NCBI RefSeq assembly: GCF_000468495.1 | Contig: NC_022444.1 | Span: 3,591,922-3,633,752 of the forward strand | Direction: 5' to 3' | Length of the DNA: 41,831 nt | From: Megalodesulfovibrio gigas DSM 1382 = ATCC 19364 | GTDB taxonomy: Bacteria > Desulfobacterota > Desulfovibrionia > Desulfovibrionales > Desulfovibrionaceae | In this document: positions 33,780 through 41,831 of the stretch, piece after piece | How the letters are laid out: every line of letters starts with the position of its first letter | Position numbering within the stretch: the first letter of the stretch is position 1 | Program-made: the position numbers and the translations under genes | Notes under the pieces: generated by a model | What the model saw: only the letters and a program-made list of their open reading frames with translations | Told to the model about the DNA's origin: nothing | Database searches by the model: none

Positions 33780-35156
33780 ATGAAACCTCGCCGCAATTAC
33801 GTATGCACCGCTTGCGGCGGGGTTTCCGTGCGTTGGCAGGGGCAATGCCCGCGCTGCGGCGCCTGGAACACGCTGGAGGAACGGCTGGAGACCCCGGCCC
33901 CTGCCGGCGGACGTCGCGCACCGGCGGCCGTGGCTGGTCGGCCTGGCGCAGGCATGGCCCTGGCTCTTGGCGAGGTGGATATTTCCGCGCAGCCGCATGT
34001 GTCTGCCGGCATGCGTGAGCTGGATGAACTGCTCGGGCAGGGGCTGGTGCGCGGCAGCACCGTGCTGATGGCCGGGGAGCCGGGGGTGGGCAAGTCCACC
34101 CTGCTGCTGCAGGTGGCTGGCGCCGTGGCCAAGGCCGGGCATACCGTGCTCTATGCCTCGGGCGAGGAAGGCTTGCCGCAGCTCAAGCGGCGGGCCGAGC
34201 GGTTGGATTGTCTGGCGGATACATTGCTGGCCCTGAGCACCTCCAGTGCGGAAGAGGTCTGGCAGGCAGTGGAAGCCGCCGGCAATGTGGCCCTGGTGGT
34301 GCTGGATTCGGTGCAGACGGTGGTGTCCTCCCTGGCAGAGGGCCTGCCCGGCAGCGTGTCCCAGGTGCGGGCCGTGGCGGCGGAAGGCATCGACCTGGCC
34401 CGGCGCTGCGGATGCTGCCTGCTGTTCGTGGGCCACGTGACCAAGGACGGGCAGATCGCCGGTCCCAAGCTGTTGGAGCACATGGTGGATGCCGTGCTGT
34501 CCCTGGAAGGGGACCGCACCCACTGCCACCGGCTGCTGCGCGTGCTCAAGAATCGTTTTGGTCCCAGCCTGGACGTGGCCGTGTTCGCCATGCAGGGGCA
34601 GGGGCTGGCCCCGGTGGAAGATCCGGCGGCCCTGTTTCTGGAATCCCGTGCCGGCGGCCTTTCGGGCACGGCCCTGGCCATGGCCCTGGATGGGCAGCGC
34701 GCCTTTGCCCTGGAGGCGCAGGCGCTGGTCTCGCGCAGCTGGCTGGCCATCCCGCGCCGCACGGCCCTGGGGCTGGACGTGAACCGGCTGCATCTGCTGC
34801 TGGCGGTGCTGGAAAAGCGGCTGGGTCTCTCCTTTGGCCAGCAGGATGTATACGCCAAGGTGGGCGGCGGCTTCAAACTGCAGGACCCGGGGTTTGACCT
34901 GGCCTTGTGCGCCGCCATCCTCTCCTCCCAGTACGATCAGGCCCTGCCGGAGCAGGCGGTGTTTTTTGGCGAGGTGGATCTGAATGGCCGCATCCGCCCG
35001 GTGGCCGGGCAGGAAGTGCGCCTGCACCAGGCCAAACGCCTGGGACTGCATCCCGTCTTTGCCGCGCCCGGAGTGCCGCAGGCCCAGCATGTAAGCACCT
35101 TGGCTTCCTTGCAAGAAGCGCTGTTCGGGGCATCCGGGCGGGGGGGGCGTGGGTGA
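33780..35156 (+). CDS. radA: DNA repair protein RadA (Sms)
   Basis: The 458-residue RecA-related helicase has an N-terminal zinc finger (Cys9, Cys12, Cys23, Cys26), Walker A GEPGVGKST near 99-107, the RadA-specific KNRFG motif near 257-261, and a C-terminal Lon-protease-like domain (about 290-450). It drives branch migration of recombination intermediates. The length fits RadA. It is 29 bp after the DUF3426-like gene and is the last of this rightward group before the chemotaxis operon. Confidence 0.95.
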   Translation: MKPRRNYVCTACGGVSVRWQGQCPRCGAWNTLEERLETPAPAGGRRAPAAVAGRPGAGMALALGEVDISAQPHVSAGMRELDELLGQGLVRGSTVLMAGEPGVGKSTLLLQVAGAVAKAGHTVLYASGEEGLPQLKRRAERLDCLADTLLALSTSSAEEVWQAVEAAGNVALVVLDSVQTVVSSLAEGLPGSVSQVRAVAAEGIDLARRCGCCLLFVGHVTKDGQIAGPKLLEHMVDAVLSLEGDRTHCHRLLRVLKNRFGPSLDVAVFAMQGQGLAPVEDPAALFLESRAGGLSGTALAMALDGQRAFALEAQALVSRSWLAIPRRTALGLDVNRLHLLLAVLEKRLGLSFGQQDVYAKVGGGFKLQDPGFDLALCAAILSSQYDQALPEQAVFFGEVDLNGRIRPVAGQEVRLHQAKRLGLHPVFAAPGVPQAQHVSTLASLQEALFGASGRGGRG

Positions 35157-35326
35157 TTCAGCGAGTCAACATAGGCTTTTTCTTGCATATTCACTATGAG
35201 GGATGTAGGGTTGGAGACGATGCGCGTGAGGCTTGCTGGTCTCCGCGCGACGCGTCAGGCCATCGAGGGAGTCGACGGGCGTAGCGCTTGCTGCGCACGG
35301 CTTCCCGTGAACGACCGGAGAAGCCT

Positions 35327-37141
35327 TTGGAAGACGACACCATCCAGGCCGTTGCTGGCGATGCGGAACTCGCTGCGTTCCTTGCCCGGGCGCGCAAGGA
35401 TGCAGCCCCCCTGTGCGTCGAGTTGTCCAAGGCGGTGACTCCCCGCGAGGCGGAGTTCCTGGAATTGGGCGCCACCCTGCAGCGCGTGGCCGGCAGGGTG
35501 GAAGAGATCGTGGAGCAGACGGAATTTCTGACCGGGCTGACTTCCCGCGATGCCCTGGACAGCTTCGGCGTCGAACTCACACAGGAATTGGACAGGATGC
35601 AGGCGTTGCTCCTGCTGGCGGCAGGGGCGGAAAACGAAGCCGCGCTGATGAGCATCCGCACGACCCTGGCCCAACTGGGCGAACAACTGGGCAGCTTCAA
35701 GCGCATTGTCAAGCATCTGCATATGCTTGGCATCTCCACCCGCATCGAATCCGCCCGCCTGGGTGCGGATGGCCGCGGCTTTGGCACCCTGGCCGACGAT
35801 GTGGAAAAGCTCTCCGTGGCCATCGGCAAACAGTCCGACTCCATTTCCCGGCAGTCCCAGGCCCTGGATACCCTGGCCGCCACCGCCATGGACCAAGCCC
35901 GGCATATGCTGGACAGCCAACGCCGCTGTTCCGAGGAAATGGGCTCCCAGGTGCAGGCCAACCTTGAAGTGCTGCTGCAACTTTCGCTCATGTCCCAGGA
36001 CCTGTCCCAGGCCCTGGGCGAGCAGATTCGCGAGGCGCACACCCACATCGGCCAGGCCGTGTCGTCCCTGCAATTCCATGACATCACCCGACAGCAGGTG
36101 GAGCATGTGGAGCAGGCCATGACGGATCTGCTGCACGTGATCGATGAGCACCTGATTCCCGGCCGTTCGTTGGAAGAAAGCGACCAGGAACTGCTGGCCT
36201 TCATGGCCGAGGTGTGCGCCATGGAGGCGCGCCAGGTGCGGGCGGCCAGTGATCGGTTTGTGGATGCCGTGCAATCCTTCGGCGACCGCCTGCGCGGCGT
36301 GGCGACGGCCATGGGCGGGCTGGCCGAGGAAGTGGCCGTGGTGCGGCGCGACGTCCGCCTGACCGGCGCCCAGACACAAAGCACCGCCCTGCAAAGCATC
36401 GAAGACTCCATCACCAGCATCATGCAATCCATGCGGGATTTTGTGGCCCAGGGCGTGGCCAAGGGCGAGGTCATGGATCGCGTGGCCGGCACCATTCAAG
36501 AGATGGCCGCGTTCCTGGAAGGCGTGGAGGAGGTGGGGGCATCCATCGAACTCATTGCCCTCAACGCCAGCGTCAAGGCGGCGCACACCGGGGACAAAGG
36601 CAAAGCCATGGGCGTGCTGGCGCAGTCCATCCAGTCCCTTTCCCATGCCGCCCGCCTGCAGACCGAGGCCATCGCCAAGGCCCTGAGCGGGGTGGCTGCC
36701 TCGTCCGAGGTGCTGCGGACAAATTCCACCCGCTTTCGGGAGGAAGTCCATGTGGAGGAGGCGCTCTCCAGGCTGACCGTGCTGGTCAAGGGATTGACCT
36801 CCATTGATACGGAAACCTCGGTGCTGTTTGCCGAGATTTCTGCCGCAAGCAAACTTGTGGCCCGGGACATCGTGGCCCTGGTGGATGGCCTGACCATGCA
36901 TCGCGAGGTGGCCCGGCAACTAACGGCCAGCGCCGCCGTGCTCGAATCCCTGGGTCGGCAGGCAGGCAGCCTCGCCCCAGGCGGGCACGCCGGCCGGCAC
37001 TCTGCCCGGCTGGAATCCATGCTCGGGCGCTATACCATGGAAATTGAACGCCAGATTCACCTTGGCGTTGCCCCTGCGGGCTCGTCTGCGGCCGCTGCCG
37101 CCGGTGGGGGCGATCCGTTTGATGGAGTGGAACTCTTTTAA
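35327..37141 (+). CDS. Soluble receptor-like coiled-coil protein with CheZ-like motif
   Basis: The 604-residue protein has no membrane helix. It is a long helical protein with two segments resembling the chemoreceptor signalling tip: LGISTRIESARLGADGRGF near 131-150 and IELIALNASVKAAHTGDKG near 407-425. Between them, LQFHDITRQQ places Asp252 and Gln256 in the DxxxQ pattern used by the CheZ phosphatase. The TTG start at 35327 is picked because GGAG (35317-35320) is 6 bases upstream. It lies 18 bp before cheY and is part of the che operon. It could be a cytosolic receptor, a CheY phosphatase or both; the CheZ resemblance is a short motif only. Confidence 0.7.
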   Translation: MEDDTIQAVAGDAELAAFLARARKDAAPLCVELSKAVTPREAEFLELGATLQRVAGRVEEIVEQTEFLTGLTSRDALDSFGVELTQELDRMQALLLLAAGAENEAALMSIRTTLAQLGEQLGSFKRIVKHLHMLGISTRIESARLGADGRGFGTLADDVEKLSVAIGKQSDSISRQSQALDTLAATAMDQARHMLDSQRRCSEEMGSQVQANLEVLLQLSLMSQDLSQALGEQIREAHTHIGQAVSSLQFHDITRQQVEHVEQAMTDLLHVIDEHLIPGRSLEESDQELLAFMAEVCAMEARQVRAASDRFVDAVQSFGDRLRGVATAMGGLAEEVAVVRRDVRLTGAQTQSTALQSIEDSITSIMQSMRDFVAQGVAKGEVMDRVAGTIQEMAAFLEGVEEVGASIELIALNASVKAAHTGDKGKAMGVLAQSIQSLSHAARLQTEAIAKALSGVAASSEVLRTNSTRFREEVHVEEALSRLTVLVKGLTSIDTETSVLFAEISAASKLVARDIVALVDGLTMHREVARQLTASAAVLESLGRQAGSLAPGGHAGRHSARLESMLGRYTMEIERQIHLGVAPAGSSAAAAAGGGDPFDGVELF

Positions 37142-37159
37142 CATTTTAAGGATGCTGCC

Positions 37160-37522
37160 ATGGGCAAGACCATTATGACTGTGGACGATTCGGCCAGCGT
37201 GCGCCAGATGGTGAGCTTCACCCTGAAAAACGCAGGTTACGACGTCATTGAAGCCGTGGATGGCAAGGATGGCCTGGCAAAACTCACCAGCTCCGTCGGC
37301 ATGGTTATTACAGACTTGAACATGCCCAACATGGACGGCATCGAGTTCATCAAACAGGTGCGCACCAATGCCCAGTTCAAGTTCATCCCCATCATCATGC
37401 TTACCACGGAGTCCCAGGCCGGAAAAAAGCAGGACGGCAAGGCCGCCGGCGCCACCGGCTGGGTGGTCAAGCCCTTCAACCCCGAGCAGTTGTTGGCGGT
37501 GGTGCAAAAACTGTTGCGCTAA
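37160..37522 (+). CDS. cheY: Response regulator CheY
   Basis: This 120-residue single receiver domain has the acidic pair in TVDDSAS (Asp9, Asp10), the phospho-acceptor Asp in ITDLNMPNMDG (about residue 53), the Thr in MLTTES and the Lys in VVKPFNP. It would be phosphorylated by the CheA downstream and switch the flagellar motor or another output. It follows the receptor-like gene by 18 bp. Confidence 0.93.
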   Translation: MGKTIMTVDDSASVRQMVSFTLKNAGYDVIEAVDGKDGLAKLTSSVGMVITDLNMPNMDGIEFIKQVRTNAQFKFIPIIMLTTESQAGKKQDGKAAGATGWVVKPFNPEQLLAVVQKLLR

Positions 37523-37669
37523 GGGGGTGGCTACCCGCCAACCCGGATGCGCGCCGGTTGTGTCGGTTCGCGCCGGCATCGCAGCATGCGAGGCAGCGAT
37601 GCCAGCATTGAAAAAGTCCAGGAAAGACGTTTCAACACCCCTGTTTGTCTGGCAGTCGGGAGAGTGAGC

Positions 37670-39808
37670 ATGGCTTTGCCTTCGTCCTCAACCATCGATG
37701 CACGCCACAGGCATGCCTACGGGGAAGAAGCCCAGGAGCTCCTTGCAGAGTTGGAAGCCGCCCTGCTGGAACTGGAAGACGCCCCCACGGACCAACCCCT
37801 GATTGACCGTGTGTTCCGGGCCCTGCATACCATCAAAGGCTCCGGGGCCATGTTCGGCTTTGACGACATTGCCGCCTTCACCCATGACGTGGAAAACGTC
37901 TTCGACCTGGTGCGCGGCGGCACAGTGGCCATTTCCAGGGAGCTGTTGAACCTGACGCTGCAGGCCAAGGATGTGATCAGCGACCTGCTGGCCGCGGGCC
38001 TCGAATTCCGCCAGGCCGATCTTGACGCCAGCCAGGCCCTGGCAGCCCAGTTTCGCAAATGGCTGCCCAAGCCGGCCGCTGCCGTGGCTGCCCGCAAGGC
38101 CGGCCCTGCAGCCCCCGGTACGGCGAGCACCCTGTGGAGCATTCGCTTCGCCCCCAAGGCCGGCATACTCTTCACCGGTGCCAACCCACTGTGCTTGCTG
38201 GATGAACTGGCGGCCATGGGCGCCATGCAAGCCTTCCCGTATTTGCAGGGGGTGGGGCGGCTGGAAGACCTGAACCCCGAAGAAGTGCGCATGCGCTGGG
38301 ACATCATCCTGGCCACCACTGCCCCGCTGGAGGCCCTCCAGGACGTGTTCATGTTTGTGGAGGAGGATGCGGACATCGCCATCCGGGCCATCGACTATTC
38401 CGGCGATGCCTGCACCATCGACAAAAAAATCGGCGAAATCCTGCTGGAACGGGGCGATGTACGGCCGCAGGACCTGCAGGCCATCCTGGCGGCCAAAAAA
38501 CCGCTGGGCGAAATGCTTGCGGAGGCGGGCGTCGTCAGCCGCGAGCAGGTGGCTTCGGCCCTGGCTGAACAGCAGATCGTCCGCGCCCGGCGCGAGGAGC
38601 GCAAGGCCGCTGCCGATGCCGCGCCCGCGGCGGAAAAGGTGGACGCCCAGGCCGCCAGCATCCGCGTGGCAGCCTCCAAACTGGATTTTCTGGTGGATCT
38701 GGTGGGGGAAATGGTCATCGTGCAGGCGCGCATCAATCAGGTGGTGCAGCAAAAGCGCGATCCCATCCTCACCACCCTGTCCGAAGAATTGGAGCGCCTG
38801 TGCGACAACCTGCGCGATGCCACCCTGGGCATCCGCATGCTGCCCATCGGGGCCACCTTCAGCAAGTTCCGGCGGCTGGTGCGCGACTTGTCCGAGGAGC
38901 TGGGCAAGGAAATCGATCTGGAAATGCGCGGTGAGGAAACGGAGCTGGACAAGACCGTCATTGAGCGCCTGGGCGATCCCCTGGTGCACCTGCTGCGCAA
39001 CTCCATCGACCACGGCATCGAGCAGCCTGACGTGCGCGAGGCCGCAGGCAAGCCCCGGCGCGGCTCGGTGCGGCTGGTGGCCGAGCACTCCGGCGGCGAG
39101 GTGCATATTCACATCGATGATGACGGCCAGGGCATCGACAAGGAACGCGTGCGCGCCAAGGCCGTGGAGCGGGGGCTCATCTCGTCGGACGCCGAATTCA
39201 CGGACGCCGAGATCTACGCCTGCATCTTCCAGCCCGGCTTCTCCACGGCATCCGCCATCACCAACGTGTCGGGCCGCGGCGTGGGCATGGACGTGGTCAA
39301 GCGCTCCATCGACGCCTTGCGCGGCAGCATCGAGGTGACCTCCGTCCCGCAGCAAGGCACCGCCATCACCATCAAGCTCCCCCTGACCCTGGCCATCATC
39401 GACGGGCTGGAAATCCAGGTGGGGCAGGAGTTTTTCGTCATTCCCCTCACCCATGTGGAAGAATGCGTGGAGCTGCCCCGCAAGGCTGCTGCCAGGGACG
39501 ATTCCCGGGAGCAGATCGTCAACCTGCGCGGAGAAATCGTTCCGTACATCCGCCTGCGCAAATGGTTCACCGTGCCCGGGGACGCCCCGCCCATCGAGCA
39601 GATTGTGGTGGTGCGCTCCCAGGGGTTGCGGGTGGGCATTGTGGTGGATACGGTCATCGGCGAGATGCAGACAGTCATCAAAAGCCTGGGGCGGGTGTTC
39701 CGGGATGTGCAAGGCGTCTCAGGGGCCACCATCAAGGGCGATGGCAGCATGGCATTGATCCTGGATATTCCACAGCTGCTGCAAGTGGTGACGGCGGCAT
39801 CGCGCTGA
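37670..39808 (+). CDS. cheA: Chemotaxis histidine kinase CheA with inserted domain
   Basis: The 712-residue kinase has an N-terminal HPt domain with phospho-acceptor His53 (ALHTIKGSG). A variable region (about 150-245) follows. Then comes an unusual segment (about 250-305) with two KIGEILLERGDV / PLGEMLAEAGVV units resembling the N-terminal modules of GspE/PilB-type ATPases. The dimerization helices, the ATPase (HLLRNSIDHGIE, DDGQGID, GRGVGMDVV) and the CheW-like P5 domain complete it. GGGAG at 37658-37662 supports the ATG at 37670; an in-frame GTG at 37664 is possible. No cheW gene is in the operon, so CheW must come from elsewhere. Confidence 0.92.
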   Translation: MALPSSSTIDARHRHAYGEEAQELLAELEAALLELEDAPTDQPLIDRVFRALHTIKGSGAMFGFDDIAAFTHDVENVFDLVRGGTVAISRELLNLTLQAKDVISDLLAAGLEFRQADLDASQALAAQFRKWLPKPAAAVAARKAGPAAPGTASTLWSIRFAPKAGILFTGANPLCLLDELAAMGAMQAFPYLQGVGRLEDLNPEEVRMRWDIILATTAPLEALQDVFMFVEEDADIAIRAIDYSGDACTIDKKIGEILLERGDVRPQDLQAILAAKKPLGEMLAEAGVVSREQVASALAEQQIVRARREERKAAADAAPAAEKVDAQAASIRVAASKLDFLVDLVGEMVIVQARINQVVQQKRDPILTTLSEELERLCDNLRDATLGIRMLPIGATFSKFRRLVRDLSEELGKEIDLEMRGEETELDKTVIERLGDPLVHLLRNSIDHGIEQPDVREAAGKPRRGSVRLVAEHSGGEVHIHIDDDGQGIDKERVRAKAVERGLISSDAEFTDAEIYACIFQPGFSTASAITNVSGRGVGMDVVKRSIDALRGSIEVTSVPQQGTAITIKLPLTLAIIDGLEIQVGQEFFVIPLTHVEECVELPRKAAARDDSREQIVNLRGEIVPYIRLRKWFTVPGDAPPIEQIVVVRSQGLRVGIVVDTVIGEMQTVIKSLGRVFRDVQGVSGATIKGDGSMALILDIPQLLQVVTAASR

Positions 39809-39827
39809 CCGCGGCGGAGGGGACAGC

Positions 39828-40673
39828 ATGGGTTTGCTTAACGATGCCGAATTCAATCGGCTGGCCAGCTTCATCTATAGGGAAGTGGGCATCAAAATGC
39901 CCCCCGGCAAGAAAACCATGCTGGAAGCCCGGCTGCTCAAGCGGCTGCGTATTCTCAAGCTGCCGGACTACAAAAGCTACTGCGACTACCTCTTCAGCCC
40001 GGCAGGCATGACGGCGGAACTGCATCAGCTCATTGACGTGGTGACCACCAACACCACGGACTTCTTTCGCGAACCCAAACACTTCGAACTGCTGCAGCAG
40101 AATCTGCTGCCTCATCTGGCCAACGGCCCCTGCCGGGGGCGAACCCTGCGCGTGTGGAGCGCAGGCTGCTCCATCGGCATGGAGCCGTACACCCTGGCCA
40201 TGGTGCTGGCGGAATTTCGCGAGCGTACACCAGGGTTTCGCTTCTCCATTCTGGCCACGGACATTTCCACCCAGGCCCTGGAAAAAGCCAGAGCCGCCGT
40301 CTATGACGAAGAACGGGTGGCGCCTGTTCCAAAGCACCTGAAGTTCAAATACCTGCTGCGCAGCAAGGACCGCTCCCGCGGCCTGGTGCGCGTGGTGCCG
40401 GAGCTCAGGCAGTTGGTGACGTTTCAACGGCTTAATTTTATGGAAGAATTTTCCTTCCCTGACCCCATGGACATCATCTTCTGCCGCAATGTGATCATTT
40501 ATTTCGACCGTCCCACCCAGGAAGTGTTGTTCCAGAAATTTTGTCGCTGCCTCCGGGGGGGCGGGTTCCTGTTCATCGGCCATTCCGAGAGCATCACCGG
40601 CATGGATCTGCCCCTGAATCAGGTGGCGCCCACGGTGTATTCGAGGCATGCCACCAGGCGCGCGGATGGATAG
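39828..40673 (+). CDS. cheR: Chemoreceptor glutamate methyltransferase CheR
   Basis: The 281-residue SAM-dependent enzyme methylates receptor glutamates. An N-terminal helical domain (about 1-75) is followed by the methyltransferase fold with VWSAGCSIGMEPYTLAM (the usual GxEEPYS form has Met here for the first Glu), LATDIS and FCRNVIIYFD. GGAGGGG lies before the ATG. It is 19 bp after cheA and followed 9 bp later by cheB, giving the receptor adaptation pair. Confidence 0.94.
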   Translation: MGLLNDAEFNRLASFIYREVGIKMPPGKKTMLEARLLKRLRILKLPDYKSYCDYLFSPAGMTAELHQLIDVVTTNTTDFFREPKHFELLQQNLLPHLANGPCRGRTLRVWSAGCSIGMEPYTLAMVLAEFRERTPGFRFSILATDISTQALEKARAAVYDEERVAPVPKHLKFKYLLRSKDRSRGLVRVVPELRQLVTFQRLNFMEEFSFPDPMDIIFCRNVIIYFDRPTQEVLFQKFCRCLRGGGFLFIGHSESITGMDLPLNQVAPTVYSRHATRRADG

Positions 40674-40682
40674 AAGGGTACA

Positions 40683-41765
40683 ATGAAAAAGAAAATCAGA
40701 GTGTTGATTGTGGACGATTCGGCGCTGGTCCGCCAGACGCTCACCTCCATCCTGGAAAGCGATCCGGAAATAGAAGTGGTGGGCGCGGCGCAGGATCCCT
40801 TTGCCGCTGCGAAGAAGATGGAAGAGGTGGTGCCGGACGTCATTACCCTGGACGTGGAAATGCCGCGCATGGACGGCGTCACCTTCCTCAAAAAGCTGAT
40901 GACCCAGCACCCGCTGCCGGTCATCATCTGTTCCACCCTGGCCGAGGCCGGCGCGGAAACCACCCTCAAGGCCCTGGAATACGGGGCCGTGGACATCATC
41001 ACCAAGCCCAAGCTGGACACGCGCCGGTTCCTGGAGGAATCCAGGATTCGTCTGGTGGATGCGGTCAAGGCGGCCGCCGCGGCCAAGATCAAGCGCCTCG
41101 CCCCCAGTCTGGAGGTGGCCCCCAAACTCTCGGCGGATGCAGTCATCGCCAAGGCGCCGCCCTCCCGGGCCATGGCTGAGACCACGGAAAAATGCATCGC
41201 CGTGGGCGCGTCCACCGGCGGCACCGAGGCCCTCAAGGTCTATCTGGAGTCGCTGCCCGTGGATTGCCCGCCCGTGGCCATCGTGCAGCACATGCCGGAA
41301 AATTTCACGGCCGCCTTTGCCCGCCGGCTGGACAGCCTGTGCGCCATCACCGTCAAGGAGGCGGCAGACGGCGACACCATGCTGCGCGGCCAGGCCCTCA
41401 TTGCGCCGGGCAACAAGCACATGCTGCTCAAGCGCAGCGGGGCGCGCTACCATGTGGAGGTGCGGGACGGCCCGCTGGTCAAGCGGCACCGGCCTTCCGT
41501 GGACGTGCTGTTCCGCTCCGCAGCGCGCTACGCCGGCAAGAACGCCCTGGGGGTGATCATGACCGGCATGGGCGACGACGGCGCACAAGGCATGCTGGAG
41601 ATGTTCGAAGCCGGCGCCTGGACCATCGCCCAGGACGAGGCGTCCTGCGTGGTGTACGGCATGCCGCACGAAGCCGTGAAGCTCGGCGGGGTGTGCCAGA
41701 TTTTGTCCCTGCAGCAGATTGCGCCACTCTCCCTCAAGAAATGCAAGGACGGCTGGGGGCGGTAG
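40683..41765 (+). CDS. cheB: Receptor methylesterase/deamidase CheB
   Basis: The 360-residue protein has an N-terminal receiver domain with Asp57 in [11 protein letters not shown] linker (about 125-165) leads to the methylesterase domain, with the catalytic Ser in GASTGG, His in VQHMPENF and Asp in GMGDDGA. It demethylates receptors when phosphorylated by CheA. It is the last gene of the operon and is followed by a terminator of the same repeat family as at 568-599. Confidence 0.95.
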   Translation: MKKKIRVLIVDDSALVRQTLTSILESDPEIEVVGAAQDPFAAAKKMEEVVPDVITLDVEMPRMDGVTFLKKLMTQHPLPVIICSTLAEAGAETTLKALEYGAVDIITKPKLDTRRFLEESRIRLVDAVKAAAAAKIKRLAPSLEVAPKLSADAVIAKAPPSRAMAETTEKCIAVGASTGGTEALKVYLESLPVDCPPVAIVQHMPENFTAAFARRLDSLCAITVKEAADGDTMLRGQALIAPGNKHMLLKRSGARYHVEVRDGPLVKRHRPSVDVLFRSAARYAGKNALGVIMTGMGDDGAQGMLEMFEAGAWTIAQDEASCVVYGMPHEAVKLGGVCQILSLQQIAPLSLKKCKDGWGR

Positions 41766-41790
41766 GGCATGGTACTTTTGAAAAGAACTG

Positions 41791-41829
41791 TCGGGGGAAA
41801 ACCTTTCTGGAGAAAGGTTCTTCCCCCGA
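41791..41829 (+). terminator. Hairpin terminator at the end of the che operon
   Basis: An 18-bp stem with a single bulged C (41791-41808 pairing with 41811-41829) follows the cheB stop by 25 bases. Sequence and layout resemble the palindrome at 568-599, read in the opposite direction, including the flank CTTTTGAAAAG. The window ends just after it. Confidence 0.75.
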
Positions 41830-41831
41830 AC

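Noticed and set aside
35172-35188. Sigma-54-like promoter upstream of the che operon
   Set aside because: GG and GC elements are present (AGGCTTTTTCTTGCA), but their spacing is 9 instead of 10 bases and the -24 element is poor.

Overview
This is a GC-rich chromosomal window made almost entirely of bacterial housekeeping, motility and chemotaxis genes. There is no prophage, transposase, CRISPR array, rRNA or tRNA that I can see. Several features suggest a sulfate-reducing deltaproteobacterium of the Desulfovibrio type: the short B12-dependent methionine synthase, the split acyl-CoA carboxylase with a fused carboxyltransferase, the rpoH/rpiB/glpX neighbourhood, a FapA-family protein, and a dnaA copy outside the usual dnaA-dnaN setting. 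This placement is inferred from gene content, not from a search.

Layout. 1-3651: a small secreted protein, a palindromic bidirectional terminator, then a leftward glycosyltransferase and FapA-family protein. 3956-6243: a membrane-anchored coiled-coil protein and a TPR-SPOR lipoprotein with in-frame repeats. 6256-9211: a leftward purine nucleoside phosphorylase facing away from motA-motB and a PilZ protein. 9362-14144: an acyl-CoA carboxylase operon (biotin carboxylase, fused alpha-beta carboxyltransferase, biotin-carrier-like protein, small unknown protein). 14188-19142: ssb, then radical SAM/SPASM-ruvC-ruvA-ruvB-thyX with overlapping or near-touching genes. 19143-19583: a structured, partly AT-rich intergenic region with three evenly spaced DnaA boxes, followed by a divergent dnaA (19584-21050).

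28345 down to 21094 is a leftward run: rpoH, TPR lipoprotein, LolB-like lipoprotein, rpiB, glpX, LPP20-like secreted protein and UPF0280. It diverges from a rightward run from 28566: metH, thioredoxin-like protein, GNAT acetyltransferase, hpt, zinc-ribbon/DUF3426-like protein and radA. The window ends with a chemotaxis operon (35327-41765): a soluble receptor-like coiled-coil protein, cheY, cheA, cheR and cheB. A second palindromic terminator of the same repeat family lies at the right edge.

Functional themes are motility control (MotAB, PilZ, FapA-like, Che), DNA replication and repair (SSB, RuvABC, ThyX, DnaA, RadA), fatty-acid precursor supply, and one-carbon, pentose and purine metabolism. 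The most unusual points are: the DnaA boxes with exact 23-bp spacing next to a DnaA with altered ATPase motifs; the receptor-like protein carrying two receptor-tip-like segments and a CheZ-like DxxxQ motif just upstream of cheY; the divergent carboxylase; and the dispersed palindromic terminator repeat.
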